Assembly: GCA_028641055.1 (NCBI GenBank)
Contig: JAPCYS010003747.1
Location: 33,336-97,335 of the forward strand
Source: Alopecurus myosuroides
Lineage: Eukaryota; Streptophyta; Magnoliopsida; Poales; Poaceae
Length of the DNA stretch: 64,000 bases
Direction: 5' to 3'
Shown: positions 1-12,229 of the stretch, piece by piece
Numbering within the stretch: position 1 is the stretch's first letter
Layout: every line of letters starts with the position of its first letter
Translations under genes and position numbers: made by a program
Notes under the pieces: model-generated
Database searches by the model: none
Told to the model about the DNA's origin: nothing
The model's input: only the letters and a program-made list of their open reading frames with translations

Positions 1-2
1 CC

Positions 3-2919
3 ACCGACGTCGAGCTTCTAGCCATGCGGGAGCAGCTCGAGCGGCAACGCTTGGAGTTGCTTGCCGAGCAGGCGGAGTTGGAGAAGGTGAGGTTGGAGTT
101 GAGCCTAGATCAGCTCGAGTACAACAAGGCTCACGGCTTCACGCCAGTCGCCAGGAGGGCTAGCAGAGTAGGTGGCACTCGGCGCAACTTGGGTGTCAAG
201 ATGGCTACGGTTGCGGAGGTTCCCGCGCAGTCCGCTACCGCGAACACCTCCACAAGGCCAAGGTACAGCACGCCCGCCAAGACGCTCAGAGCTGCAGAGG
301 CCGTGGCTGCCGAGTTGCCGCGTCTCGAAGGCGACACGCGCATCAGGCAGCAGGAGAGGCTCCACGAGTTGGTGTTGGAGGCCGTCAGACAGAACGAGGA
401 ATTCCGGAAGGCCAACCCGGGTGTTGGGGCATCGCAGATCGTGCACTCGCACGCGGCCAGATCTAACGATCAGGCCTCGTCCCCGCATCCGAGTCGCGAG
501 AAGAGCCGCAGTGGGCGTTCAGGCCGAGATAGGCAAATGCAGGTGTACGACCCGACTGTTGCCGCGAAACAGCGCGCTGTGCCGCAGCAGTCTGGTCAGG
601 AACACAACGCTGCAAGAGCAGGCTCTCAAGCCCATCAAGCTCAAAGCCAGGCCCGAGATGGAGCACGTCCAGGTCCTTCTCGGCAACCCGCAGCTCAGCC
701 TACTCGGCAGAGGCAGCAGCCACGCCCAGCGGCACCAGTCGCCAACCCGGTGGAGCAACCTGCAGCTGTGCAGGTGGACAGGTATGATGATGGCTACTCG
801 GCTATGGAGATGGCTGGCTATGATATTCATGACCGTGTTGGTGAGCGCGTGCTGGCGCCTGGAGATGCGAGGCATCAGTTGGACCGGATCAGCTTGTCGG
901 CGCGGCTGGAGAGCACGGGTCCTCCTGGCCCCGAGTGCTTTGGCCCGCGCATCATGAACGAGCCTTCCGTGAAGGGCTTCCAGCTTGCAAGAGGCACCAA
1001 GAGCTACAACGGCAGCACCAAGCCTGAAGATTGGCTCAATGACTATGTCACCGCGGTCCATATCGCGAACGGCAACGGGAGATGGGCGGTGCGCTATGTG
1101 CCACAGATGCTAGAGGGTCCAGCTCGCACTTGGCTCAACAACTTGCCCAAGAACAGCATCAACTGCTGGCTGGACTTCTCGGATGCCTTCATCAGCAACT
1201 TCACGAGTACATACAAGAGACCGAATAGGCCACAGCAGCTGTCAGCTTGCAGGCAGCGAGAAGACGAGACAGACCGCGAGTACCTTACTCGGTGGAGCAC
1301 ATTGAGGAACACCTGTGAGGGTGTGAACGAAGCACAGGCCATCACTTGGTTTGCGCAAGGATGCAGGCATGGCAGTATGTTGTGGCAGAGATTGCAGAGG
1401 GAGATGCCGAACACTCTGGCGGAGACCATCAAGATTGCGGATCAGTACGCACTCGGTGATCCTACTCAGCCACTGATGGACTCCTCTGAGCCGAGAAGAA
1501 ACTTCAGCAACAGCAAGCGCAATGAGTTCCGCAACAAGCGCCGAGTAGACAATCGGTATGATCCCGAGGAGGTGAATGCGGTGACTGTTGGAGCTAGTGG
1601 CAGCCAGAGGCAGAAACCTGCTGGAGCCTACGGGCAGAACCAGAACCAGGGCCAGGGCAACAAGAAGCCATTTCGCGCCTCCCAGTCGGGTAGCGGGAAC
1701 TCCGAGCAGCCGAAGAAGTTTGTCTTCGATGACATGAAGGATGGCCCATGCAGCTTTCACACTCACCACCCCTCGAGGCCTGCTAACCACACTACTCGGC
1801 AATGCGAATGGTGGGATGTGATCAAGAGTGATGGCTTGCCTCCTCCTCCTCCCCTGCCAGCCGCAAATGCTACTGTTCAGCCTACTCGCGCACCCGCAGC
1901 TCGGCCGCCAGTGTACCCGAGAAGAGAGAATGTGAACCAAGTGGCTTTAGGAGCCAACCAGAACTTCAACAACGAGAGATACCGCAACAACAACAACAAC
2001 TACAACCGCAACAACAACAACAGAGGCAACAACAACAACTATCAGGGCAACAACAATGGCAACAATGGGGGCAATGGCTCCAATCAGTACCAAGAGCACC
2101 ATGAGAGCTACATGATCTTCACTTCTGAGGCAGTCGACAAGCAATCACAGCACAGGCGGGCCATGGAGGTCAATGCAGTGATTCCTGCTGTTCCTCACTA
2201 CATGTACTGGTGCGACCAGGAGATCAGGTGGTCCCGAGTAGATCATCCCAAGGTGATGCCCAACCCGGGTACCTATGCCTTGGTGCTGGATCCTACCTTC
2301 CTGGGTCCCGAGAAGAATGTGAGGTTCAGCAAGGTGCTAATCGACAACGGCAGCAGCATCAACATTGTGTATAAGGACACACTCGAGAAGCTCGGCCTGG
2401 CCGAGAACATGATGCTGCCCAGCAAGACCACCTTCCACGGCATTGTGCCCGGGATCTCGTGCAACCCGATTGGCCGAGTGTGGATAGATGTGCTATTCGG
2501 TACCCGGGAGAACTGTCGCACAGAGCGCCTGCAGTTTGAAGTGGTTGATCACCAGAGTCCCTATCATGCTCTACTGGCCTGCTCTGAGCAAGTTCATGGC
2601 CTCTACTCATGTTGCATACCTGAAGATGAAGATCCCTGGTTCCAATGGCATAATCACTATCGCTGGCGACTACAAGAAGTCCATGGAGTGCGCCTCAGCT
2701 AGCTCCAAGTTGGCAGAGTCGATGGTGATCGAGGCCGAGAAGAAGAAGATGTACGAGGTGGTGGCCATGGCTCAGTCCGCACAAGCTGGTGCACAAGGTG
2801 TACCGAGTACCCAGCATGGTACTGCCTTCCAAGCTGCCAAGGAGACCAAGACAGTCCAGGTCGACCCCGAGTTCCCCGACCGCGTAGCCATCATTGGTTC
2901 CGGGTTGGCGGAGAAATAG
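3..2919 (+). pseudogene. gag-pro: gag-protease region of the gypsy element, frameshifted
   Basis: The frame is open from base 3, so the ATG at 24 need not be the true start. The first 120 codons are Leu/Glu-rich and coiled-coil-like. A retrotransposon gag domain lies at about residues 330-460 (WAVRYVPQMLEGPARTWL region). It is followed by an Asn-rich tract coded by AAC repeats near 1970-2090. A retroviral-type protease follows with the active-site motif LIDNGSS at about 2338, where the family usually has D-G/T-G/S. The first frame ends with a stop at 2700-2702, but its last 40 codons look out of frame. The homologous reading moves to another frame near 2578 (AYLKMKIPG, SMECASA) and runs to a TAG at 2917-2919. 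The RT frame continues beyond that stop, so both breaks are probably mutations. Confidence 0.85.
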
Positions 2920-4748
2920 GAAAGCGAGCTCATCCACTTCCTCCGTGAGAATCGGGATGTATTCGCCTGGACCAATGAAGATCTACCAGGAGTCCCGAGG
3001 GAGTTGGTTGAGCACTCTTTGCATGTGCGTCCTGACGCCAAGCCAGTGAAGCAGGCTATGCGCCGTTTCGGAGATGAGAGAAGGAAGGCCATCGGTGATC
3101 AGATCACCAAGCTGCTGATAAGTAACTTCATCATGGAGGTGCTGCACCCGGATTGGTTAGCCAACCCGGTCATGGTCGAGAAGAAGAAGGAGGATCCCAA
3201 GGCTGCCACTGCATGGCGCATGTGTGTCGACTACACCGATTTGAACAAGGCATGCCCCAAGGATCCTTTCCCGCTACCTCGCATCGATCAGGTGATCGAT
3301 TCCACTGCTGGTTGTGAACTGCTGTCTTTCATAGATGCCTACTCTGGTTTCCACCAGATTGCACTCAATCCTGCTGATCAAATAAAGACTGCTTTCATTA
3401 CCCCGTACGGGGCTTATTGCTATCGCGTCATGTGTTTTGGCTTGAGGAATGCGGGTGCAACCTATCAGAGATGCATGCAGAAATGCTTGCACGACCAGCT
3501 CGGCAAGAATGTGCAGTGTACGTAGATGACATTGTCATCAAAATGAATAAAACACATACTCTGCTTGCCGACCTGGAGGAAACCTTTGCTAACCTACGCA
3601 AGTACAAAATGAAACTGAATCCGAGTAAGTGCACCTTTGGTGTACCGGCTGGAAAGCTACTCGGTTTTCTAGTTTCTAGTAGGGGCATTGAAGCAAATCC
3701 CTCCAAGATAAAAGCTATTGAGAGCATGTCTTTGCCGAGATCACTGAAGGATGTGCAGAAGTTCACAGGTTGCTTGGCATCTTTGAGCCGTTTTCTGGGC
3801 CGAATGGGCGAGAAGGCCCTGCCCCTATACCAGCTAATGAAGAGAAGTGACAAGTTTGTCTGGACTCCGCAAGCGGACATGGCATTCAATGAGCTGAAAG
3901 CAATGCTGGCTAGCGCTCCCGTCTTGGCTAGTCCGCTACCCAAGGAGCCTATGCTGCTGTACATTGCTGCGACTAACCGAGTAGTCAGCGTGGTGATAGT
4001 GGTGGAGCGAGAAGAAGAAGGCAAGAGTGTGCAGCGCCCAGTATATTATCTCAGTGAAGTGTTGTCCAGCTCCAAGCAAAACTATCCGCATTACCAGAAG
4101 ATGACATACGGTGTGCACCTAGGCGCCAGAAAGCTGAAACATTATTTCCAGGAGCACCCCATCACTGTCGTGAGTTCTGCTCCCATCTCGGATATCATGG
4201 GTAACAAGGAGGCGAGTGGCAGAGTAGCCAAATGGGCAATCGAGCTAGCAGCGTACGCTCCCGCGTATACGAGAAGAGAAGCCATCAAGTCTCAGGTCCT
4301 GGCGGAGTTCCTCGTAGACTGGGCCGAGATGCAGTATGAACCTCCTGCTCCAGTTTCCAACTATTGGAGAATGCATTTCGATGGCTCGAAAGTGAAGGAA
4401 GGCCTTGGTGCTGGTGTTGTGCTTACGTCACCCAAGCGAGATCAGCTCAAGTATGTGCTGCAGATTCATTTCAAGGCATCCAACAATGTAGCAGAGTACG
4501 AGGCAGTGGTGCATGGTTTGCGAGTAGCAAAGGAGGTTGGTGTGCAGCGCATTATATGCTATGGTGATTCAGATCTGGTGGTGCAGCAAGTCTCGGGCAC
4601 TTGGGATGCTTTGGATGCCAACATGGCATCGTATCGCTTCCTGGTGCAGTCTATGACTGGGTTTTTCGAAGGTTGTGAGTTCCAGCACATTCACCGATCA
4701 GAGAACGAAGCAGCAGATGAGTTGTCCAAGTTGGGATCTTCTCGGTAG
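2920..4748 (+). pseudogene. pol: reverse transcriptase, RNase H and second RNase H of the gypsy element
   Basis: RT starts in the frame after the TAG at 2917 (HSLHVRPDAKPVKQ, then KKKEDPKAATAWRMCVDYTDLN). It carries the FIDAYSGFHQI motif and, after a frameshift near 3517, the catalytic YVDDIV. The connection and first RNase H follow (LPRSLKDVQKFTGCLASLSRF, then PLYQLMKRSDKFVWTP and IAATNRVVSVVIVVE). A second RNase H lies at about 4350-4740 with acidic residues in FDGS, AEYEA and GDSDLV. Two tandem RNase H modules are typical of the Tat lineage. In the living element this enzyme copies RNA to DNA in the virus-like particle. This copy is interrupted by the frameshift before YVDD and by a TAG at 4746-4748; the same frame runs on into integrase. 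Confidence 0.85.
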
Positions 4749-6384
4749 TCCATCCCGGCGGGAATCACCTTGGAGCACTTGAGGAAGCCATCCATCAAGC
4801 CTTCTCCCAACTCGGAGTCTATATTTGTCCCTTCTCTGCCAAGTGAAGAATCTGACCCAATGGAGATTGACCGGGAGAGTGCTGCAGGGAACCCGGGGAC
4901 TGCCGTCCTCTACTCGGGGACTGCCACTCCCTACTCGGGGACTGCCACTCCTTACTCGGGGACTGCCACTCCCTACTCGGGGACTGCCACTCCTTGCTCG
5001 GGGACTGCCACTCCTTACTCGGGGACTGCCACTCCTTACTCGGGGACTGCCACTCCTTGCTCGGGGACTGCCGCTCTCAACCCAGAGGCTGTCGCATTCA
5101 TTGAAGAAGTTCTTGCCGATCGATCTGGATTGCAAAGAAGCGCTCCTACTCCTCCTGTGCAACCGCAAGAGCTCGTCCCAATGGAACTGGACGAACCAGT
5201 GTTTCCCATACGGGAGACACCGAGTTGGGCTATGCCCATATTATCCTTTCTAAGGGACGGCACACTACCCGAAGATGAGGTGACTGCGAGGCAGATTCAA
5301 AGAAGGTCCAAGGGCTACTCTATTGTCCGAGATGTGCTGCACAAGAGAAGTGCCACTGGCGTGCTGCAACGTTGTGTGAGCCCGGAAGAGGGAGAAGAAA
5401 TTCTGGTGGAGATACATCAAGGGGAGTGTGGGCATCACGCCTCATCTCGGGCCTTGGTCAAGAAAGCTTTTTGGCATGGTTTCTACTGGCTCACTGCACT
5501 CCAGCAAGCTGAAGATATTGTGAGGAAGTGCAATGGCTGCCAGATGTTCGCAAGTAAGATTCACATGCCCGCTTCCGAGTTGAAGACAATTCCTATCACA
5601 TGGCCGTTTGCTGTTTGGTGCTTGGATATGGTTGGCCCCTTCAAGCCGGCTAAAGGCAATATGACACATATCTTGGTCATGGTGGACAAGTTCACCAAGT
5701 GGATTGAAGTGAAGCCTATTCGGAAGTGCGATGGGGTCACAGCTGTGAAATTCGTGAAGGATGTGATCATGAGATATGGCTACCCGCACAGTATCATCAC
5801 CGACAACGGCACCAACTTTGCAGAGGGGGCAATGGTGCGGTTCTGCAGGGATAAGCATATCCGACTAGACGTTGCGTCAGTCGCGCACCCTGCCTCCAAT
5901 GGGCAAGTTGAGAGAGCAAATGGAATGGTACTGGCAGGCATAAAGCCAAGGCTGATTGAGCCGCTACTGAAAACACCTGGGTGTTGGCTAGAAGAGTTGC
6001 CAGCGGTGTTGTGGAGTCTAAGGACTACCCCTAACCGGTCAACCGGCTACACGCCATTCTTCTTGGTATACGGGGCTGAGGCCGTGTTGCCAATAGACTT
6101 AGAGCATGACTCCCCCCGAGTAGCCCTCTACACTGAGGTGGAGGCGAGAGAAGCTCGAGAAGACGACGTTGACCTGCTTGAAGAAGCAAGAGAGCTGACT
6201 CTGTCACGTTCGCTATCTACCAGCAAAACCTGCGGCGTTATCATAGCCGAAAGTGAACCCAAGGGTTTTCCGAAAGGAGACATGGTCCTTAGGCTTGTGC
6301 AGCGCACAGCCGGATGCACAAATTGTCTCCTCCATGGGGGGGGAGCATTGTGAGCAAAGCGCTGCACTATGCGTACTCCTTGTA
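4749..6384 (+). pseudogene. int: integrase of the gypsy element, with repeat-expanded linker
   Basis: The frame continues from the second RNase H past its TAG. A linker holds nine heptapeptide repeats (YSGTATP type, codons at 4895-5083). Next is an H2C2 zinc-binding region (HQGECGHH ... CNGCQMF, about 5414-5550). The integrase core shows the DDE triad in LDMVGPF (about 5625), TDNGTNF (about 5800) and QVERAN (about 5905). Integrase joins the cDNA ends to host DNA. The C-terminal part is broken near 6205-6250: pieces resembling AIYQQNLRRYHSRK and DMVLRLVQRTAG are split over different frames. The remnant reads out at about 6384. Core residues are present, but the protein could not be made intact. 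Confidence 0.85.
4895..5083 (+). repeat. 21-bp coding minisatellite, nine units
   Basis: Nine head-to-tail units of 21 bp share the core ggggactgccactcc. They differ mainly at ta/tg (Tyr or Cys) and c/t positions, and the first and last units diverge most. Each unit codes a heptapeptide of the form G-T-A-T-P-Y/C-S, so copy number can change without shifting the pol frame. The unit contains ctcggggactg, which is also the core of the element's polypurine tract. Confidence 0.93.
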
Positions 6385-7118
6385 GATGTGCGCCATCACA
6401 GCGAACAGGGCAGATATAAGCTGGAGAGAAACCAAGCGCCCTTGGAATGTAGCTCTACTTCGTCGTTTCCATTCGTGAGCAAAGATGTGTATGTACCTCT
6501 TATCCGAGTTGAAATTCTACTCTGCAATCTGAAATTGTTCTCGGGGACTGCCCTCGTCCAAAATTGTTCTAAGTGTTTTTACTCGGCTTTACTGTTTGTC
6601 TACTCGGCTGCTTCGCTTCAAAACTTATAAGCGTATTGAGTACTGTGTCTAAACCTATATGCCAACTCTTCGACTCTGCTGCTGTCCGAAACCCGGCTTC
6701 ATGGCAAGCAAGAGAACAAGCAAAAGGTCAATGAGCACAAGAAAATCGCAAGGAAGAAAAAGTGCAGGAACCGAGTAGAGTGCTTATTACTTTTGTTCTC
6801 TGTTTTTGTCTTCTCGGCTAAGTGGTGGGCTGCGTTACTATGATTGTTTCTAAGTGGCCAAATATTTGCAGCTCTACTCTTTGATTCTTGTGACTCGAAT
6901 ACCAAAAAAGCAACAAGTTGCAAGGTAGAGCAGAGATGAAAAGATAGAGTGAATAAGAAACGCAACTCGGGGACTCGCATGGAACGCAACCCGGCATTGA
7001 GCCAGGGCTGCTCAAATGACTAAATTGAAGATAAGTGTGGAAATAAAATTGAGTAGCAAGAAAAGCATAAATAAGTCTGATACATATGCTCCCGGCATCC
7101 CGGGGATCTGATAGATGT
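6385..7118. other. non-coding spacer between integrase and antisense gene
   Basis: No supported gene. Short A-rich stretches and repeated ctcggg motifs occur, including PPT-like cggggactg copies near 6541 and 6967. The antisense gene ends at 7119, so its 3' UTR and poly(A) site should lie here on the minus strand. Confidence 0.6.
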
Positions 7119-10100
7119 TCAAGTAAAAAGTGTGCAGGTAAAATCAGGTGGAGGAGGCAGTGCTGTCGGCGCTGGCGTTAGCTGCTGCATCTTCGGTGGT
7201 GGTCCTGGTTGCCCCTGCCTCCGAGTTGGTGGCAATTGTCCTTGCGGGTTCTTCGTCGGCGCTGGCATGGGTGGCATCCGCTTCCGACTGGACGGTGGCA
7301 GACTCTTCCATCTCGGTGTCACGCTCGGAAGTAGCCGTGGCCACCGAGATGGGCCCTGCAGCAGAAGAAGGGCCAGAGGCTTGGCCAGGGGACGGACCGT
7401 GTCGTCGAGAGCAGCTCCGGATGAGGTGCCGAACTCGAGTGCGGCGGTGTCGATGTGCTCGGTCTCCTCATCGCTACTCGCGACAGCGACGTTCTTCCCC
7501 TTCCCGGCCTTGCCCTTGGGGGATTCGAAGAAACCCGACTCCAGATCAGAGTCTATCTCCTCATCCTCTTCCTCGCCCTCCTCCACTTCGGTGTCGGGCT
7601 CGGGGAGGCCGTCAATAAAGACATCCGTCTCCGCGCACTCCGCGACCTCGTATGCAATCAATTTGCGCGCGGCCACGCAGCTGGGGTCCATCTCCCACTT
7701 GGACTTCTCGCGTTTCCCACGGATGATTTCCATATTCAGATTCTCATACCATGAGCGACGCAGAGGAGCATTAAGTCAGCACCTGCCCGAGCTCCCGAGG
7801 CGCGCCACTTCTTCAGCTCGGCTTTCACATTCTGCAGCTTCAGAGCAAGGCCATTAATCGTTGTCGGCGCAGAATCTTCGGGCCAGAACAGCTTGTGGAG
7901 CGCGAAGCCGACGCGCACCAGGTCGGTGCCTACGCCGGCTAGACGCTCGAAGTACCCTTTCAGCACCAGCAGGCTGTCCTCAATCTCGGCTCTGGTATCC
8001 GAGGCTTCGCCCTTCTCAAGGCGAACTGCTCGGGCCTTGGCCAAGGCTGGTGCGCTAGCGGACACGAGATGAGGGAAGATTTCTGCACAGAAGCAAAGGA
8101 GAAAGTTAGTCTTCGAATCCGAAAAGAGAACAAACCGAGAAGAAAAGGTGCAGAAGTGAGGAAACTTACCGTGAAGCTCGCGGCGCAGCTGCTGCAACCG
8201 GGCTCTCCACTCCTCCTCATTGGATATGTGCCTCTCTTGGACCTGGCGCAGGGTATTCATTTGAGCAAAGAGCCCAGCATTGGATTTCTTCAATGTTTCG
8301 CACTCCAGCTCGAGGGCTCTGATCTTGGCATTGAAGGTTGTTTCAGCTTTAGCCTTCTCGGCGATAACTCGGTCCCTCTCGGCACCGAAGTCGAGAGCAT
8401 CTTTGAGGGCTTTCTGCAGCTGGAGTTGCAGCTGCTCCATCTCTGTTGTGTGGTCCTTCACCAGCTCCACGGCCTGGTTGGACAATTGCTGCTGCACTTC
8501 TTCTGGTTTGACGCAGTCTTGGTGGGCTTCAACGAACGATTTATGATCTTCTGCGAAAAGCCAGACAAGGTTAGCAGAGAAGCAGAGAAGCAAAAGAAAC
8601 AAGAGACAAACCGAGTAAACGACAACTCACCTTCTAATCTTTTGATGGTGGCCTCGGCGTCCTCCACAAACGCACGGCATTTCTCGTGCTCCTCAGCTAA
8701 AGCCTTCAGGTTATCTGCAGAGTAGGAATGGTTAGCGCAAAAGAAAGCAGAAGCGGGCGTAAACATAAAACGCAGTAACCGCGCAGCTAAAAGCATACCT
8801 TTTACTTCAGCCAGCTGCTGGGTGCTATCATTGGCATTCTTGCTCGCTGCCTCTGCAGCTGCCTTCTCCTTTTCCAGTGCAACAATTCGCCTCCTGGCGA
8901 TAGCATGGTTCCAGAGGAGCACACGATACAAATTGGTACGTTTCAGAACGCTATCCTGAGAAGCGGGAAGAAAGCAAGTTAGGCAAAGAAGTGGAGATTC
9001 AACCCGAGTAGAAGGCTACTCGGAGAGTATCCGCCTACTCGGCCAGAATCTCGGGGACTGGGTGAGAGTAAAGGAAAATGAAGATGAACAGGAGAGAAGA
9101 AAAATTCAACTCGAAAAGAGCAAGTAAGACTCACCGCATAAGCCTGCTCGATGTCCTCGGCGTTCTTGCGGTGCAGGAACATCTTGGCGGCGAGAGTGGC
9201 AGTCTCGGTGGAGACAGTCATGGGCTTATAACCCAAATCCACCTTGTTCCACTCAACGCGCATGTGGTCGATTGCGCCCAACCCAAGGCCGTGCCAGTTG
9301 TCCGTGCCGAGAACCTTGCTGTCCCACTTGGCGTCAATGAAGCCAATAGTGTCAAGTACCTGCTCAAGGCTCCGTGATGTTATCGCTGGATCCTGGACTC
9401 CCCGAGAAGCAATAGTGACGGACTTGTTCTGGTTTGGAGCCGGGGGAGGGGAGTTCACAGCTACGGCTTTCCTTCCCCTCTGAAGGGCAAGTTGTTTATC
9501 CTGGGGAGAGAAGCCGATCTGGTTTTGTTGACTAACCTGCACCATGTAGTCCGGGAAGCAAGGCTGACCAGCAGCAGCAAGAGCGGCGGAGGTAGCAGTA
9601 GCAACCGGGCCGGACGCGCGAATAACCAACTGTCCAGTCGAGGTCGGAGGTGGCATCTGATCTCTGGCTTGTTTCTTCGCCTTCTCCTTCTCGGCTCGCT
9701 GCTTCTCGGGTTCCTTGGTCTGCTTTCCTTCAGCCTTGGCCTTCGCCTTCTCGGCGGCCTCCTTCTCGGCAGTTCCCTTCTCGGCTTCTGCCTTCTCGGC
9801 AGCTTCTTTCTCGGCTGCCCTCTTCTCGACCTCCTCCCTCAAAGCATCAAGGGCTTGCTGCCTGGCAGGATCAGTTGGCGGCGTCAGGGGCGCGCTATCC
9901 GGTGCGCCAATCGGTTGGACGCTACTTGGTGCGGCGCCCGTCGGCGCATCACTCAATGGGTAGGCATCTGTCATAGTGGCATCTGTGGCGGTGGCGTTTT
10001 CTACCCGCTGCTCGGCAGCGGGGTTCACTTGATCAGCAGCTCCTGTGTTTGGCTGCTCTTGCTCAACTTCTGGCCGCTCAAGGGCGGCGTTGTCCTGCAT

Positions 10101-12081
10101 CTCTTTGTCTTGAGTCTCCTCGGCGGTATTGGCCGGAGGAGAAGGGGGTCTTTCTTGGTGCGCAGCAGTGTCCTGTGCTGCTGACTCCGCACGGGATTGC
10201 TGCTCCGAATCTGCTCCTTGAGCATCTGTGCTCCGTGCATTGGCGGCCTCATCCTCGTCATCGTCGAGGTTGATAAGTGGCGCTGCTGGCTTTTTAGCCT
10301 GATCGGGCGCGAGCGCAGCGTTTGCGTCCATGGGAGGACTGCAGAGAAAAAGAAGTTCAGAAATCAGAGGAGGACTGGGAGAGATAACACAGTGCGAGAA
10401 GAAAGGCAACAGAGAAGAAACTTACGCGCTGGTGGAGGCGAGCTTCCGCCTTGGTTTCTTCGCGACCGCCTTGGTCGCCTTCTTCTCAATCGGCTTCTTC
10501 TTCTTGGCGGGGGGCTCTACGGCACCGCTGGCAGTCCGCTTGCGAGTAGCGGGTGCAGCGACAGACAGAGGCTTGACGACAAGGGCTTTATTGCCCTCGT
10601 TCTCGTTCTCGTCTTCGTCCTCATTCTCGTTCTCTTCAGCAACATCATCTGCGGATTCAGGAAAAGAAGAGGGGCAGGTCAGAAATAGCAAACAGTGGAC
10701 TAGTGCTTCTCGTGAACAAGCAAAGCAAGGGCGCAGTTACCTTCAAGTTCGTCCTCAGGCCAGTCGCGGAGAGACGATTCCGCGTGCTGTTTCTCCATCG
10801 TGGGGGAACGAGGGAGATTGATCTGATCTGCAGCCCCAAAAGAGGCATCGTCATCCTCCTTTCGATCCTCATACCAATTGCCTTCGAAACGCTCGCAGCT
10901 CTCAGTGAGCTGGCGACTGAGGACCTGAAGGACAAAGAAGTGTCACAAGTTAGCCGAGTAGCGGGATGGCATCCTACTCGGCTAGGCGTGCGAACACGAA
11001 GCACACTAAGCCTAAGTAATTTATTGAATAATCTACTCGGAAAGGCGTGCAGGCACAAAGCACACTAAGCCTGCACAGTTTTACTAAGTACTCTACTCGG
11101 TACAGACTACGATTGCTAGTCGCGACGAGAAGAGGAAGTTTTCTACTCGGAATCCATGTAACAGAAGGCAGAGAAGGAGGAGCGTACCCGTGTAATCGGC
11201 TTGGTACGGCTGTATGGGATGAACCCATACTGCCAATGCTCGGCAAGGCTTGTCGTCAGGATGGCCCTGGCGTGCTCAGGAACGTCAGCGTTGTCGAGCT
11301 CGATGGTGGTCGTCCTGGTGCAATCACGGGGGCCTCCCATGTAACACATCAGGTGGCAGCGTTCCTGCAGAGGCAGGACGCGCCTCTGAATCCAGCATGC
11401 CACATGGTCATCACTCTTGAGGCCCTCGTCGATTAGAGCGCCGAGCCGCGCCTCAATCTCCGTCGCGTTGAGGTCGTTGAGGGGCTTCTCCTTCCAATTC
11501 TTCTGGGTGGGAGCGCGGAGGCTCCAAGCGGGAAGGTTGATCCTGTCTGTTACCTGTCCTCCTTCGGTGGCGGGGATGTTTTTGACGTAAAGGAACGTCT
11601 TCTGCCACATCCGGACAGACTCCAGCCCCTTGATACGGGGGTGATTGGTCCCCGACCGCTGCACCATCATGGCGCAGCCGGTGTCGGTTGCCCGTGGCAC
11701 CCCCGTGCCTTCCTTCCTCCCGGTGGTCTGCAGGCGGAGATGGAAGTACCTGAGCCAGGTGTCCGTTGTCGGGTGGATGCCGAGGAAGGCCTCGCATACC
11801 ACGGCGTGGTAGGCGAGGAAGACAACGGCGTTGGGCGGCAGATGATGCATTTGAAGGCCGAAGTGGTCGAGGAAGCGGCGGAGGAAGTCGGAGGCTGGCA
11901 GGCCAAAGCCGCGCTCGAAGTGCGCCATGAACACGACGCGCTCACCCTCCTCCGGCGCGGGCACGAGCTCGCCCCTGGATGGCCGGCATTGAACACCAGG
12001 AGGAACCCTCCTAGTGTTCACAAGCCAGGCGCAATCCTCGGCGGTGACGATTGAACCGGCCCAGCCAGCGCGAGCGGCCAT
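7119..12081 (-). CDS. Antisense retrotransposon gene, eight exons, 'putative gypsy type transposon' domain
   Basis: Inferred exons: 12081-11188, 10924-10741, 10648-10426, 10338-9135, 8955-8799, 8714-8631, 8550-8170 and 8082 downward. Every intron is GT-AG and all joining phases agree, giving 1157 residues to the TGA at 7736-7738. Exon 1 has the domain known from Grande-like antisense genes (FLDHFGL, HLPPNAVVFLAYHAV, FLGIHP; Pfam Transposase_28 as I recall it). The middle is acidic and Lys/Glu/Ala-rich with AEKEAAEKAE-type repeats. Exons 5-7 form a coiled coil. Family-like sequence (RSWYENLNMEIIRGKREK, then an acidic tail) continues in another frame from about 7760 to 7119. The TGA therefore probably follows a frameshift near 7750-7765. 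No biochemical role is known to me; it is not a cut-and-paste transposase. Confidence 0.72.
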
Positions 12082-12229
12082 GGCAGAGTGTGTGCGGATG
12101 GTGGAAAACGAGAAGGATTTGGTCGAGAGGATTGAGTTCGCGGCGGCGCAAGAGATTGCGCGGCGGCGGAGAAGAACAGAGAAAAGGGAAAAGTACGGAG
12201 GAGGAAGAAGGGGGAGTTACCGATGGGGG

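Noticed and set aside
1947..2144. Hydrophobic Val-rich minus-strand peptide
   Set aside because: Complement of the AAC repeat coding poly-Asn in gag; not a membrane protein.
4895..5083. CRISPR-like or satellite array
   Set aside because: No spacers, units are continuous and in frame with pol; it is a coding minisatellite.
7132..7857. Plus-strand 241-codon frame with Gly/Ser-rich product
   Set aside because: It is the complement of the last exon of the antisense gene and shows no domain; high GC content explains its length.
9492..10184. Plus-strand 230-codon Leu-rich frame resembling a membrane protein
   Set aside because: Opposite strand of the Lys/Glu/Ala-rich exon 4; the Leu/Phe runs are the reverse complement of Lys/Glu codons.
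11143..12081. Cut-and-paste DNA transposase
   Set aside because: The domain name contains 'transposase' in Pfam, but it occurs in LTR elements and shows no DDE catalytic triad here.
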